From: Rutpela maculata
Lineage: Eukaryota > Arthropoda > Insecta > Coleoptera > Cerambycidae
Reading direction: 5' to 3'
NCBI GenBank assembly: GCA_936432065.2
Contig: OW386289.2
Location: forward strand, 15,582,277-15,646,276
DNA: 64,000 nt
Shown here: positions 46,991-59,221 of the stretch, piece by piece
How positions within the stretch are numbered: position 1 is the first letter of the stretch
How the letters are laid out: every line of letters starts with the position of its first letter
The notes under the pieces: generated by a model
What the model was told of the DNA's origin: nothing
The model's input: only the letters and a program-made list of their open reading frames with translations
The model's database searches: none
Position numbers and translations under genes: made by a program

Positions 46991-48339
46991 AGAATCGCCA
47001 GATAGTGTAATATACAAGAATTATTATATATAATCGGTGCAATGGATCATTGAATTGACGTCACGAATACATATAGCAATCAAAGACTATCGTTTGTATA
47101 TTGGTGTCTCACTCATGACAATCGAGCTTCCTGGAATGGATGTAAGGATGTATGCCTTCTACAGTCTACGACCTACGCACGCTCGTCCTGCACATTAAAT
47201 TTGAAAGTAATGGTAACTCATACGTCTAGACTACATACATATAAGCACATCGGTCTCATGATTCAATCATCAGTGGCACAGGAATTGTTTTTTCTTCGTA
47301 AGGCAATTAATTCTTTTTACCTAAATTTGCAAGCTAGAAATCTGTTTTTTTTGTTCTAATTGAGTCTATTGCCAAATGCCAATCTGATTCTTTATGTCTA
47401 GTCTAGTCGAATTTATTATTATTAATCATTATTAATAATATTATTAATTATTACTTTAATAATCAATTTGCCCCGCCTATGGTACCAAATCATTGCCATC
47501 GTTTAACAAATTAGTTCAGGCAAAATAAGATGATGACGTCAGTTCAAAGATACTTTGAACCGACTGTAAAGTTTTCATTGATATATGTCTACTTATTTAA
47601 TTCTTATTTTCAATTTAAGGAGTGTAAAAATTAAGTTACAGTTGTTTAGTTAAGCAAAGGGTATTTATGCTCTGAGAGTTGAGTTGGAATAAGTATTCTG
47701 AATTATTGTATTGTTACTTTCTGATGGATTATCGTATGTAAGTACATTTGTATTTAATGTGAAATAACTGACTTGCCTGCTCGGTAGGTATTTTTGTATT
47801 TAATTTGTGATAATTATTATTTTGTCATTACGTTATTATGATCCATTGTAAGCTGTGTATAACTTGTCCCTAGCCTATACATTCCACACAGTCTTGGGAG
47901 TTGTCAACTTATTTGGTGTGTTTATGTTATGTTTATATTATTATATTACTACGTATATAATACAATTTACAAGTTACGTTAACAGTTAGCAATAGGCTAG
48001 AGAAGAAATTTATAGATAAAACTAAAAGGCACGAGTGGTCCTGTTTGCGGAAAATATTTCACGAAACAAAACATGACATATGTCAAAATATTGTTGCGAT
48101 ATTTGTCGACTGTCAAAAGCCGATCTAGGTTAATTTACCACTAATTATGACATTTGATTGGTGCAATGTTGACAAAAAACGGGATGGCATTGGCTATCGC
48201 GTTAATGAGTGAAATAATCTGTCAAAAAATACTGGCGACATTAAAAGTAAAACCGTTGCCTAGATTGTAGATTTGTAGACCTAAAAAATCTTTTGTGAGA
48301 ATGCGGACACACAAAAATACTATTACAACAAAAATCACT
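46991..48339. other. AT-rich intergenic sequence
   Basis: No gene or repeat recognised beyond short ATT-rich palindromes at about 47410-47465. Confidence 0.4.
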
Positions 48340-48628
48340 GATGGAGACAGCTGACTGGAGTTGGGTAAATATAACGAACGAAGATCTTGATATAAACAAT
48401 AAACGGAAATCATTTCTAGACATTTTGTCTAAAAGCATAGATAAGGCATTTCCGCTTACAGAAATAAATATAAACAAGGTACCTAGGAAATATTTGTTTA
48501 TTTCAAAATTGCACAGAATGAGAGAGAATATGTGCTTGCTCATCGAATTGTACAAGGTGGTCGTGCCACCGTTAGAACCTCATTTATCTTCGTTATTTTT
48601 GGAGTTACATAAAAAAGTTCAAAAATAA
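48340..48628 (+). pseudogene. Probable LINE endonuclease-RT linker fragment
   Basis: Frame 48341-48628 reads DWSWVNITNEDLDINNKRKS, FLDILSKSIDKAFPL and LKRM-like (LHRMRENMCLLIELYKVV), the pattern of the linker between endonuclease and RT in APE-type LINEs. Without catalytic motifs this is a moderate call. The overlapping minus-strand frames have no such pattern. Confidence 0.42.
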
Positions 48629-48958
48629 AAGTTATAGAAAAGCACATGTATTTTCCAAAAGTCATTTCAGAAAATCAATTGAAAGTAGCATTTCGGAGAT
48701 ATGAACTTTATTTTGGATTTTTAAAACGAACACCCAGTGTATCTTTACATCATCTGAAAGGTGATAAAATAACCTTTTTAATGATATATAAAACAGCATT
48801 TTTCTTAAAAACTGTTAGATATTAAATTTTATATTTTGTCATGGTAGTCCGACAAAATATATATCAGTCATTGAAATTTTCCATTTTATTTAAAACAAAG
48901 TGAAATTATACTGCCTGCAAAAAGAGTAGACAGTAGTTGGGGTTTATAAGAGTGTAGT
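48629..48958. other. AT-rich spacer
   Basis: No gene recognised. Confidence 0.4.
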
Positions 48959-48959
48959 G

Positions 48960-49885
48960 CAGGCCCCCCACATCAAATCATGGGCCCCGGTACTAAATTC
49001 ACTGGCGGGCCCGCGCCTAATAATTGATGAGCGAGAAAAAAAATCTTTCGGGCCCTCGCTACGGGCCTCTCGGAAGCCAACGGGCCCACGGGCCCACGGG
49101 CTTAATAACTGATGAGCGGGGGAGAAAAATTTGACAAAAAAAAATTTTCCAAAATCTCTGGCGGGCCCCCGCTACGGGCCCTTCCAATACCAACGGGCCC
49201 CCGTGCTTAATAATTGATGAGCGGGGTGGGGAGGAACGGACCCTCGCGCTTAATAATTGATATGAATGGGGGGAAAATTTTGAAAAAAAAAATTTGGATA
49301 AAATCTCTGGCGGGTCCCCGTGCTTAATAATTAATGAGCGGGGGGAGGGGCGAAATTAAAAAAAAAATTGCAAAGTTCTAAATTTGTCAGATCGAAAATG
49401 TGACCTGAGTATGAGTAGCGTATGTACCTCGCGGTCCAGGGGGTCAAATTGTACCAACACCGGGCTCAGTGTGTTAAATTATAGTGAGTGGCGTAGGAAA
49501 GAATGAGAAAAATGTTATAAGTGTTTTATTGTTTTATATATTGTTAAATGTCCTCGTACTGCGAAATAACACTCACTGCCAGGGCCCCCGTATGGGGGGG
49601 TCCATTGGGTACAGATTTTAGGGGCTGGGCCTGTGAGGGGCCCGTCCGATCTAAAGTGATTATTCGTTTTGGATTATGAGACAGGAAAAAAATATTCCAG
49701 ATTTGTTCCGCTCTGCTCATCAATTTTTTTCGGATTTCTACCCCCGCTCATCACTTATGAAACTCGGGTAAAACATTTTTTTTCAGATTTTCCATACCTC
49801 CGCTCATCCATTTTCATTTTCGACAAAAGAGACGCTTCAAAAATTTTAAGTAGGCCCCCGCAATTTGATGCGGGGGCCTACTCAC
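48960..49885. mobile_element. GGGCCC-rich TIR element
   Basis: Begins CAGGCCCCCCACATCAAAT, ends AATTTGATGCGGGGGCCT, imperfect inverted ends. Inside, units of CGGGCCC, CGCTACGGGCC and TAATTGATGAGCGGGG repeat at least four times. The GATGAGCGGGG blocks are shared with the hAT MITEs at 2140 and 58583. No target duplication found. Confidence 0.5.
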
Positions 49886-50609
49886 TGCAGGAGGGTTGAG
49901 TCTTCTCTTACTGTTTTATATGTTGTTTAAATGCTTTTGTCGAAACCTAGAAATTTTACCTTCACGTTAATAATGTTTTCATTTTATTAAAAATCTAAGT
50001 CATTGTTTGTTAATCATTGATGTGTTTTATTACAGTAAGTTTGGTATTTTATTAAAGTCAGGTACATTTAGATACGTAGTATTATTCTCGACGAGAGTTC
50101 TCTCCCACTTAACTTTCAGGGCTCACGAACCCCCCTCCCTCGTCTTTCAAGAAAGTTACCAGGAATTTTTGTTTCCTGTTAATACAGGGTGGTGGCAACG
50201 AATCTTCTAACCCCTATTGAGACAGCTAAATCTTATCGTTTATTATATATAAATAAATAATTACCCCCACTCCTCAGATATTACAATGGTCGCTGTAGCA
50301 GCCGGATTTTAGAATCGCCCCTTACCTCCTCCCCCTGATTACCACAAATGTAGCAGGGTGGGATTTTACCCCAACTCCTGGGTTTACCACATCCGTTGAC
50401 AATTTTTGCTCGTGCTTTTGATTTAGAAATAAGTTAATAAACCAATGCGGGACTTCTTGTGGGACGTTTTCTTTACAGGAAAAACAAGACTGTCGAAAAA
50501 CAAGACTGTCCTGCGTAATGGGTAGCAGACTTGAAAAAAAAATGATTACTGAACAATTTCAATAATAAAACGGCATCATTTTATTAAAAACCGCTGCCCA
50601 AGGAATCAC
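49886..50609. other. Intergenic sequence
   Basis: No gene recognised. Confidence 0.4.
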
Positions 50610-51260
50610 TACTTCCACATCCAGATTCTTTTCAAAGTCACTCACAACGAAAAAATTTTTGTATGTGGAAATAATTGTTTATGGAACTTTAATAATATAA
50701 TATTTGAAACCCTCTACCCCAAAAACCCATAAAACGATACCCCACATCGGTAGCGGGGTGGGGATGGATGAAGTAAAAAAACATTTTGAGGTTTCTGGTT
50801 CTTGTACACACACTAAATCATATTTTTTTTTCATCCCCTTTAATAATGGGGTGGGGGTGGTAAGGGGGGTGGCTAATGCCAAAATTTTTTTTGAGACCTT
50901 AGCTTCTCTTGTATATACTAAATACCAATTTTATGGACTCTTACCTGCTTGATTTACCTGTTTTCCCCAAATTTACCCCAATTTACCCCCCAACCTTTCG
51001 ACGGAACAAGATGAAAATATAATCTAGTTCTAGATCTCGTTAAAGTACATATGTGTACCAAATTTCAAGTCAATATCTCAAACGGTTCCAGAGTAAACGT
51101 GCGCACAAAAAAGTTACAGACAGACCAGACCGACAGACAGAAATTTTTTTTTCGCTCAAACTTAAAATCTCGACGTTTCGTGACATTCTAAGCCTATTTG
51201 AACAATAAAAATTTAAAAAAAATTTTTGTCGTTACTATACTTCCACTGGATGTGGAAGTA
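50610..51260 (-). mobile_element. TIR element T2 (CTTCCAC ends), inverted relative of T1
   Basis: CTTCCACATCCAG (50612) and CTGGATGTGGAAG (to 51258) are perfect 13-bp inverted ends, bounded by TA. The interior mirrors T1 (ACCCCACATCGGTAG, GGTTTCTGGTTC, CTCGACGTTTC). The (TGTC)n block is much shorter here (51117-51140). Confidence 0.7.
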
Positions 51261-51589
51261 AAATGTGAAAACGCATATTATTTTGGCCATAACTAAACAA
51301 GAGTTCATATTGGATACTCAATAGTTGTGGAGCAATCACAAAAGACGACTTAAAGTTCAAAAATATCGCGTATACCATAACGCGATTCAATCTGTCATGG
51401 AAATGTCAATCTGTTGTACACATTAATTATTATTCACTTGGATGAATTACCACACTCGCCTTCGGCTCGTGCCGCAAACCTCATCCTCTTGAGTAATAGC
51501 TATCATTACACGCTCGTTGAATATTATACCATTAATTTATTTCCTCAGAATTTATTTATGAAAGTGTCATATTATTTAAGATATTCATG
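51261..51589. other. AT-rich spacer
   Basis: No gene recognised. Confidence 0.4.
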
Positions 51590-52640
51590 ATTTAAACTAA
51601 ATATTTCATTCTATAAACGTTCGGATGACATCTATAAACTTAAGTATCTCCGAAACTATTATTAATCATACACAAATATAAAAAAACACATTCATTCTCA
51701 GTTTATAAGCTTTATTTTTTATATCCACAATTTTTTTTGCTAAAACTAATACTTATTGAGACTGCAAGAAAAACAAACATTTTACGATTTCTCGAAAATT
51801 CCTTTATGGTTTAAAATACATTTTTTTTCTAAAGCAAATGCTGTAAACAGACGAACAAATTTGAGCGTCTACGACACACTGTATATTAACGACAGAGTAC
51901 ATGAAAATATATTTGTTCTAACTACTGACTTACATTAACAAAACGTTTTTATTTAGAAAAATTGAAGAAGCACATTGTTTCTGCCATAAATTCTTTGTTT
52001 TTTTTATGCTATAGAAATAATCAAGAAACCATTTAAAAGCTTAATTAATGGTCTTTCATTTTGATCGTTAAAATTTTTGCCGTTTTAATAATATTCTTTC
52101 ATGTTGACGTAGGTGCCATAAATGCCATAGTTTCTGAGATATTTAACATTTAAACTAATTACTTCGTCTTATAAATAATATTCGGACGACATGCCATCTT
52201 TATTCTAATATCCAAAACCATTAATTCTACAGAAACTGGAGAAAACGGAAGTCATCCTCAATTTAGTAGCTTTTCTATTTGTCTCTAGCATGTTTTCGCT
52301 CGATGTAATACTTTTCGAATTATTTGACGAAGATTGTGTAAAATACCTCTTTTCTCAAGCTAAAATCAATCAATTCCCAAGTGGTTAAAACTTAAAGGCT
52401 ATTAACTGATATAAAAAGTGTCATAGAACTTTCTATCCTAATATTTAATTCTCCTTGAGCTCCACCGTTTTTGTTTTTTTCTTTTTTGGTGCTACCCCCT
52501 ATAAATTAGCAAGCCTCCCAACTTTTCATTGATGCATTTATATAGAAAATTATTTATGATGCATTTACTATTAAGTTGCCAAAATGAACGAAATTTATTT
52601 CAGTCATTCATTTCGAAGTTAAAACCTCTAGTTACTGTAC
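51590..52640 (+). repeat. Fragment of the P3 fold-back family
   Basis: Diverged copy of the right arm of P3 (32080-32850): ATCTCCGAAACTATTA, TAAATTAGCAAGCC, GCCAAAATGAACGAAAT, AAAACCTCTAGxTACTGTAC. Its mirrored arm is missing. Confidence 0.6.
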
Positions 52641-52667
52641 TACAAAGCCATGTTACATTTCAGTATT

Positions 52668-52830
52668 GGGGTTTGTAGATACGTCCTTCGAATAAAACAT
52701 TAGTTTTGCCTGCCTGCCTGCCTAGCTTGAAGAATTGTTACAAACGGATGATCCACTGCAAATTGCAGAAGTGGCCGTCGCAGGCACAGTACCCTGCGTT
52801 GCATTCCTAGAATAAGAATACACAGATTTT
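52668..52830 (+). repeat. Diverged third copy of repeat R
   Basis: TACGTCCTTCGAATAAAACA and TAGCTTGAAGAATTGTTA match 41450 and 44540. Contains a (TGCC)n run. Confidence 0.6.
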
Positions 52831-53084
52831 AATCAAATCTTTCTAAGTTCACATTTTTCTTCTTCATAGGCAACTCATAAAGTTGTCTATGAAAAAGATT
52901 AAAGCCTACATAGCGGTTTTTGGTAAATAAATCTATTCTACTCACTATATCATTAAATACTGAGATATTAAGTTAAGAGTTTGCAGTTATCTACGTTAAC
53001 CGGTCAATTTCAGGGTTGGAAAGTTCGATAATTCTATGTAAATTGAATCGGAGATCAAAGCACAGAGCAACCAGATAAAAGGAC

Positions 53085-56000
53085 CCCGCACGTTTCTTAT
53101 GTAAAATAATGCCCGGTAGATTTGGTTGAAATTGAAATATGTTATTTATGAAATCATCGTGAATAAAAGTCTCCATGGGAGCAAGGCCGAAAAATTAATA
53201 GTTTTTAAGTTATAGAGCTTTGAAGTTGTCCATCCGTGATATATCAAATTCGGAACGAATTATAATGTGGCTGAAGAACAGCTCGAGTTTGACACGAATT
53301 TTCAAAATTAGAAATACAACAAACTAACTAGCCTCCTCCCTAGCTATGGACCAACATACGAACAGGAAGTAGCACGATTAAGTCCATTTTTTAGAGTGAA
53401 AACTTTTTCTTTTTCAGTCTCAGTATAGACCTGCGTGTTAAGTACATATAGAGGGTAAGTAAATGGATTTCGGGCCTCCTCGCTAGATATGGACCACAAT
53501 AACACAGGGCTGAAGTCCGAACCGGAAGTTGCATAATTAAGTCCATTTTTTAGAGTGAAAACTTTTTCAGCGTATATATAGACCTACGTAATAATTACAT
53601 ATTCATGGTAAATGAACAGGTTTCAGGCTTCCTCGCTAGATATGGATCGCTGAAGTGCGAACTGGAAGTTATTATCCAGGTCTATATACAGATTGCATGT
53701 TTTCACCCTTCAAAATGGACTTAATCATGAAACTTCCGGTTCGCACTTCAGCGCTGTGTTATTGTGGTCCATATCTAGCGAGGGAGCCTGAAATCCGTTC
53801 ATTTACCATGAATACATAATTATTACGCAGGTGAGTCATGAGGAACTGTACATACTTCTACCCTAAGTAGAAGCACCTAAGACGAATACCAAGTAGTGAC
53901 CATTAAAAAGTGTTTGTTCCCTTTCTTTACTATCATACAGAGTGATTTATGAATTTTGTCCAAAAATTGTTTTGGTCATAACATTTTAACGGTTAATCCG
54001 ATTTGCCTCATTTTTTACAACAATGTACACTGTTGCCTAACAACTATCATACATATCCAAAATTAAAAAAATCCATGGACGGTTTCAAAAAAATTTGTTG
54101 GATTACTTCGTATACGATAGTTATATGATTTATCTAAAATTGATATGAAATTTGTATAAGACACAAATAGGTAGTAAAACCTGAGCATTTGAAATTTTCG
54201 CCACACTCTCAACAACTTTTTTAATAACGATCAATTTTCAAGTCAAATGAAAAGTTTGGCAAAATGGAATATTTTAATGTATACTAATATTTATTAATAC
54301 AAAAATTTAGCTAAAAAAAAATAATATCTACATAACTCGTGCCTAGGTTTAATAAGTACCATCATTTTATTAAATTTCTAGGCCAGGTCTTAAAAATGTG
54401 GCTGATGTGGTTAATCTAAAAAGTTGCCGCTGTATGTGATTTCTCCAATTAGTCAAATTGCTTCCAAAAAGGACAGAAATAAGTAGTCTAATTTCTGTTA
54501 TCTAACTTTCCCCCATTTAAAGTGTCCAACCTAAATATTCAGTTTAAGATCAGTTTTAACGATAATTATAAATTTTTCGAAATATTTTTAAAAACCATCC
54601 TGTTCAATGCAAGCATTGAATTTAAAATAAATACAACATACGGATCTACGTCCTTTAGTGCTTGTTATTATGTAGGTACTTCCATTTTATTTAATTTTCA
54701 GACATTATGCATCCATTTTTTTTGAATTTATGGAGATCATAGACGTCTGTGACAAACTAAAGAACGTAGACCCGTATGTTGTATTTATTTTAAATTCAAT
54801 GCTTGCATTGAACAGGATGGTTTTTAAAAAGGTAACACAAATTTGGCTACTTATTTCTGTCTTTTTGGAAGCAATTTGACTAATTGGAGAAATTACATAC
54901 AGAGGCAACTTTTTAGATGAACCACATCAGCCACATTTTTAAGACCTGGCCTGGAAATTGATTAAACTGATGGTACTTATTAAACCTAGACACGAGTTAT
55001 GTAGATATATATTTTTTTTTAGCTAAATTTTTGTATTAATAAATATTAGTATACATTAAAATATTCCATTTTGCCAAACTTTTCATTTAACTTGAAAATT
55101 GATCGTTAATAAAAAAAATTGTTGAGAGTGACAAAAATTTCAAATACTCAGGTTTTACCACCTATTTGTGTCCTATACAAATTTCATATCAAGTTTTAGA
55201 TAAATCATATACAGGGTGAACTATCGTATACGAAGCAATCCAACAAATTTTTTTGAAACCGTCCCTGGATTTTTTAAATTTTGGATATGTATGATGATTG
55301 TTAGGCAACAGTGTACATTGTTGTAAAATATCAGGCAAATCGGATTAACCGTTAAAATGTTATGACCAAAACAATTTTTGGACAAAATTCATAAATCACT
55401 CTGTATGATAGTAAAGAAAGGGAACAAACACTTTTTAATGGTCACTTGGTATTCGTCTTAGGTGCTTCTACTTAGGATAGAAGTATGTACAGTTCCTCAT
55501 GACTCACCCTGTATACACTGAAATACTTTTCACCTTTCAAAATGGACTTAATTATGCTACTTCCGGTTCAGACTTCAGTCCTGTGTTATTGTGATCCATA
55601 TCTAATGAGGGGGCCTGAAATCCATGTATTTATATCAACTTAATGCGCAAGTCTATACTGAGACTAAAAAAATTTTCACCCTTAAAAATGGACTTAATCG
55701 TGCAACTTCCGGTTCGCATTATTGTGATTCGTATCTAGCGTGGAGGCCTGAAACTCGTCCATTTATCCTGAATACGTAATTATTACGCAGGTCTATATAT
55801 ACGCTAAGTTTTCACCCTTAAAAATGGACTTAATTATGCAACTTCCGGTTCGGACTTCAGCCTTGTGTTATTGTGGTCCATATCTAGCGAGAAGGCATGA
55901 AATCCATTTATTTACCCTTTATACGTACTTAACACGCAGGTCTATACTGAGACTGAAAAAGAAAAAGTTTTCACTCTAAAAAAATGGACTTAATTATGCA

Positions 56001-56225
56001 GCTTCCGGCTCGTACTTCCGGTTCGTATTGTGGTCCATATCTAGGGAGGAGGGTAATTAGTTTGTTGGATTTCTAATTTTGAAAATTCGTGTCAAACTCG
56101 AGCTGTTCTTCAGCCGCATCATAATTCGTTCCGAATTTTATATACCACGGATAGACAACTTCAAAGCTCCATAACTTAAAAACTATTAATTTTTCGGCCT
56201 TGCTCCCATGGAGACTTTTATTCGT
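53085..56225. mobile_element. Giant palindrome P7, arms about 1.5 kb
   Basis: 53157-54662 and 54748-56225 mirror each other around an 85-bp centre. Matching landmarks are GGAGCAAGGCCGAAAAATTA (53180, 56190), ATGGACTTAAT/ATTAAGTCCAT boxes, CATACAGAGTGATTTATG (53935, 55390) and AAACCATCCTGTTCAATGC (54591, 54815). The extra 5' segment 53085-53156 is matched instead, inverted, at 57290-57420. No gene is inside. The arms contain several sub-repeats of AAAxTGGACTTAATxATGCA with GGTCCATATCTAGCGAG. Confidence 0.78.
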
Positions 56226-56467
56226 CATGCTATATATTAATGAGAAGCAGTGTTTGAAATTCCTTTTTTTTATTAGTAATGGCAAATTACAACTAGTGGA
56301 AGCATTATACTCTTTGCCGATTTACTGAGCTTTTTATATGATTGTTATACATTCTATAGGATACTCTTCGCATTTTTCTTGTAAATAATGTTAGTTTTTG
56401 GACATTCTAAATTTTGTGATACCAACTTTGTTGTGGAAAAAAAATATATGAAAAAAAAAAAAAATCA

Positions 56468-56530
56468 CCATGTGAGGATCGAACACGAGACCTATGGATT
56501 GCAATGCTTTAGCCATTGGGCTATTTCATC
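56468..56530 (-). other. tRNA-like sequence inside E2
   Basis: Minus strand: box A-like AGCCCAATGGCTAAAG and box B GTGTTCGATCC. Clearly related to the one in E1 at 12863, though diverged. Confidence 0.45.
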
Positions 56531-56596
56531 TTACCAGAAAACTTGAATGAATATCATTCAAGAATTATATTTCAACGGATTAGATACATCATTATG

Positions 56597-56597
<1 letters not shown>

Positions 56598-56664
<67 letters not shown>
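56598..56664. repeat. (AT)n microsatellite
   Basis: Uninterrupted AT run inside E2. Confidence 0.95.
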
Positions 56665-56667
<3 letters not shown>

Positions 56668-57089
56668 TAAAATGTAAAAACAAAAAAAAAATTATAAAGA
56701 ATAGCATTTCGAAAGATTTCTATTTAAGTACAAATGACAGAAATTTTGAAAAAAAATTTTTTTTATTTAAATGATTAATAACTTTTTTATTAATTGATTG
56801 ATTTTTTTCAAAAATAAGGTTCTTCCTCTAGCTATCGCTAACTTACTTTCCAATTTTCAATACAATCGGACTTTTCTTTCTTAAGTTATCGTGCTTACAA
56901 GAAACGTGACGGACGGACAGACAGACGGACAGACGGACATTTTGAAAGTTGTTCAGAATTCGTTCACTAACACAATGATATGAAAATTTTTTCTCTACGA
57001 GCGATATTTCCGGTTTTAGAAATGTGCCGATCAAATACAATATACTCTTCGTTTTTGCGAAGAGTATAATAACAAAAGGGCGACGTTGT

Positions 57090-57290
57090 TATTAAAAAAA
57101 AATGTGTAGACGCACATTGCTTCGGTCATAATTTCTTTGTTTTTTATGCTACAGAAACAAATAAAAAACAGTTGAAAGCTTAATTAATAACCTATTATTC
57201 TACCTATTAGCATCCTTGAGGTAGGTGTCACAGTTTCCGAGATATTTAACTCTCACTCTAAATTATCTTATGAACACTTGGATGCTAAAT
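57090..57290 (-). repeat. Fragment of P3 family
   Basis: Inverted match to 31480-31700 (TTAATTAATAACCTATTATTC, TAGCATCCTTGAGGTAGGTG). Confidence 0.65.
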
Positions 57291-57425
57291 AAAAAACTAT
57301 TAATTTTTCGGCCTTGCTCCCATGGAGACTTTTATTCAGGATGATTTCATAAATAACATATTTCAATTTCAACCAAATCTACCGGGCATTATTTTACATA
57401 AGAAATGTGCGGGGTCCTTTAGGCA
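57291..57425 (-). repeat. Fragment of P7 family
   Basis: Inverted match to 53085-53215 (GGCCTTGCTCCCATGGAGAC, CTACCGGGCATTATTTTAC). Confidence 0.7.
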
Positions 57426-58582
57426 TTTATTTCATGACCAATAAACGAACGAACTGGAGTGTACTACAAATAACACAGCCCCACAAAAAAAATAGAATGT
57501 TCAGAGCAGAGAACCAGACCCATGTATCCCCATGTATTTTCGGTCGCTGAATCCGAATCAGAGCTCAAAAAAAATCGTACACCCCCAAAATCATGAGCTA
57601 GAGCCAAAAAATACCCCTGAAATGGGGTAAAAAGAAGATTAAGCTAAGAGAATAGTTGTTACACTTTAATCAATCGAATTATACAAATTAAGGTTAAACA
57701 GCAGCGTACATACAATATATATGAAACACACCCTCAGGGAGGGGCGAAAACTAGCCCCTTTATATAAAAAATCGATACAAAATAGCAATGACTGTTTGAA
57801 AAAGCTCGAAATGTCTAAGTTTTGTTAAAGTGATAAGAAACTGCATCAGGTCCGACGTAATCTTCATAAACTGCCATTTCAGGGTTGAGAACAACCACCC
57901 TCAAGTTTAAAGGACACGAGAAAAACAAGAAAAAACGTAAAATCCAGCAGGAAATTGCGTAGTACTCTAAAATAGAACTAGAAACTTACGCACCATCAAC
58001 GCCCTACAGTGTCAACCCTCAGAGAGTGTGAAAACTACGCCCATTCAAGATTCAACTTGAAAAAAGCCGCAGTGACTCTCGAAAAAGCTCGATACTCCGG
58101 AGGTTTGTAAAAGTGAGAAGAGTCGGCATTAGTTTTGGCTCAAATATTGAAAACTACCACCAACAGCGCTGCCAAAAATCACCTCTTATCTTAAATGACA
58201 GTAATGACACAGAAAAAAAAAACAAGAAAAAAAAACATAGATCTAAAAGTATTTCCATTTTTATGATTGGTTAGACTTAGAAAGTCACGTACTACTGTTG
58301 TTATTCAATTCCACTTCCTTAGGGGATGAAAACTACCTTTCTGGGGTTGTTACTTAATAACATTGACATGAGTTTCAAACTCTGAGTATACAACACGATT
58401 TTTGCCAATCATAGCATAGGGGTGGGTTTCAAGCACAGCGTCGAACACAGTCTAGTTTCTTCCCACTTCCATACAACGCAGGTGTTTCGAATTTTTATAG
58501 AAGGAAGTCACTGTAACTTTTTATGGTTAAATCTTACATAGGGGGTAATTTTCACACCCTCTGAGGTTTGACACTGTAGGAC

Positions 58583-58902
58583 CAGGCCTGTAGCTAGGGG
58601 GGGGGGCAGGACGGGCCACGCCCGTCCTGGAATAATTTTCGCCCGACCTATGGCGACCGCAAGGGGGGGCAATTTCAATTGCCTTCCTAATATTTTGAAA
58701 GAGATTGGGTAAAAAAATATATTTTTTGGATTTCTCTCCCCATTAAAAATTTTTCGGACTGAAAAAAATTTTTTGGATTTTCCCCCCCGCTCATCAAAAT
58801 TTTGTTCGGACAAAACAATTTTTTGGACTAAAACAATTTTTTACGGGTCCCCCCTGAAAAATTGTTTGCTCGCCCTTAAAGTACTTTCTAGCTACAGGCT
58901 TG
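58583..58902 (-). mobile_element. hAT-type MITE, copy 2 (CAGGCCTGTAGCTAG ends)
   Basis: 320 bp, ends CAGGCCTGTAGCTAG and CTAGCTACAGGCTTG. Perfect 8-bp duplication TGTAGGAC at 58575-58582 and 58903-58910. Interior inverted relative to the copy at 2140. The pre-insertion site is visible in the opposite arm of P8 (around 58000). Confidence 0.92.
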
Positions 58903-59221
58903 TGTAGGACATTGATGGTACGTTAGTTTCCAGTTCTATTTTAGAGTACTACGCAACTTCAGCCAATCATAGCATCCATGAAAATAGAAATCCTGTTGGA
59001 TTTTACGTTTTTTCTTATTTTTCTCGTGTCCTTTCAACTTGAAGGTGGTTTTTCTCAACCCTATAGGAGCAGTTTATGAAGATTACGTCGATCCTGATGC
59101 AGTTTCTTATTACTTTAACAAAACTTAGACATTTTGAGCTTTTTCAGCAGTCATTGCTGTTTTGGATCGATTTTTTTATATATGGGGCTAGTTCTCATCC
59201 CTTCCTGGGGGTGTGTTTCAT

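Larger units (their letters stand above)
56310..57064. mobile_element. TIR element E2 (second copy of E1)
   Basis: Ends CTCTTTGCC and GCGAAGAG, TA on both sides, and interior in the same order as E1: ATTTACTGAGCTTTTTATA, TAAATAATGTTAGTTTTTG, minus-strand tRNA-like sequence, TTAAGTTATCGTGCTTACAA, GACGGACA block, CACTAACACAATGATATGAA. Enlarged by an (AT)n run at 56598-56664. Inverted ends may extend to ATTATACTCTT. Confidence 0.75.

Noticed and set aside
46718..47005. 95-codon frame as a novel gene
   Set aside because: Overlaps a dispersed repeat shared with the LINE C 3' region; no codon-level conservation visible.
54522..54908. Two 67-codon frames with near-identical middle parts
   Set aside because: They are opposite strands of the two arms of palindrome P7.
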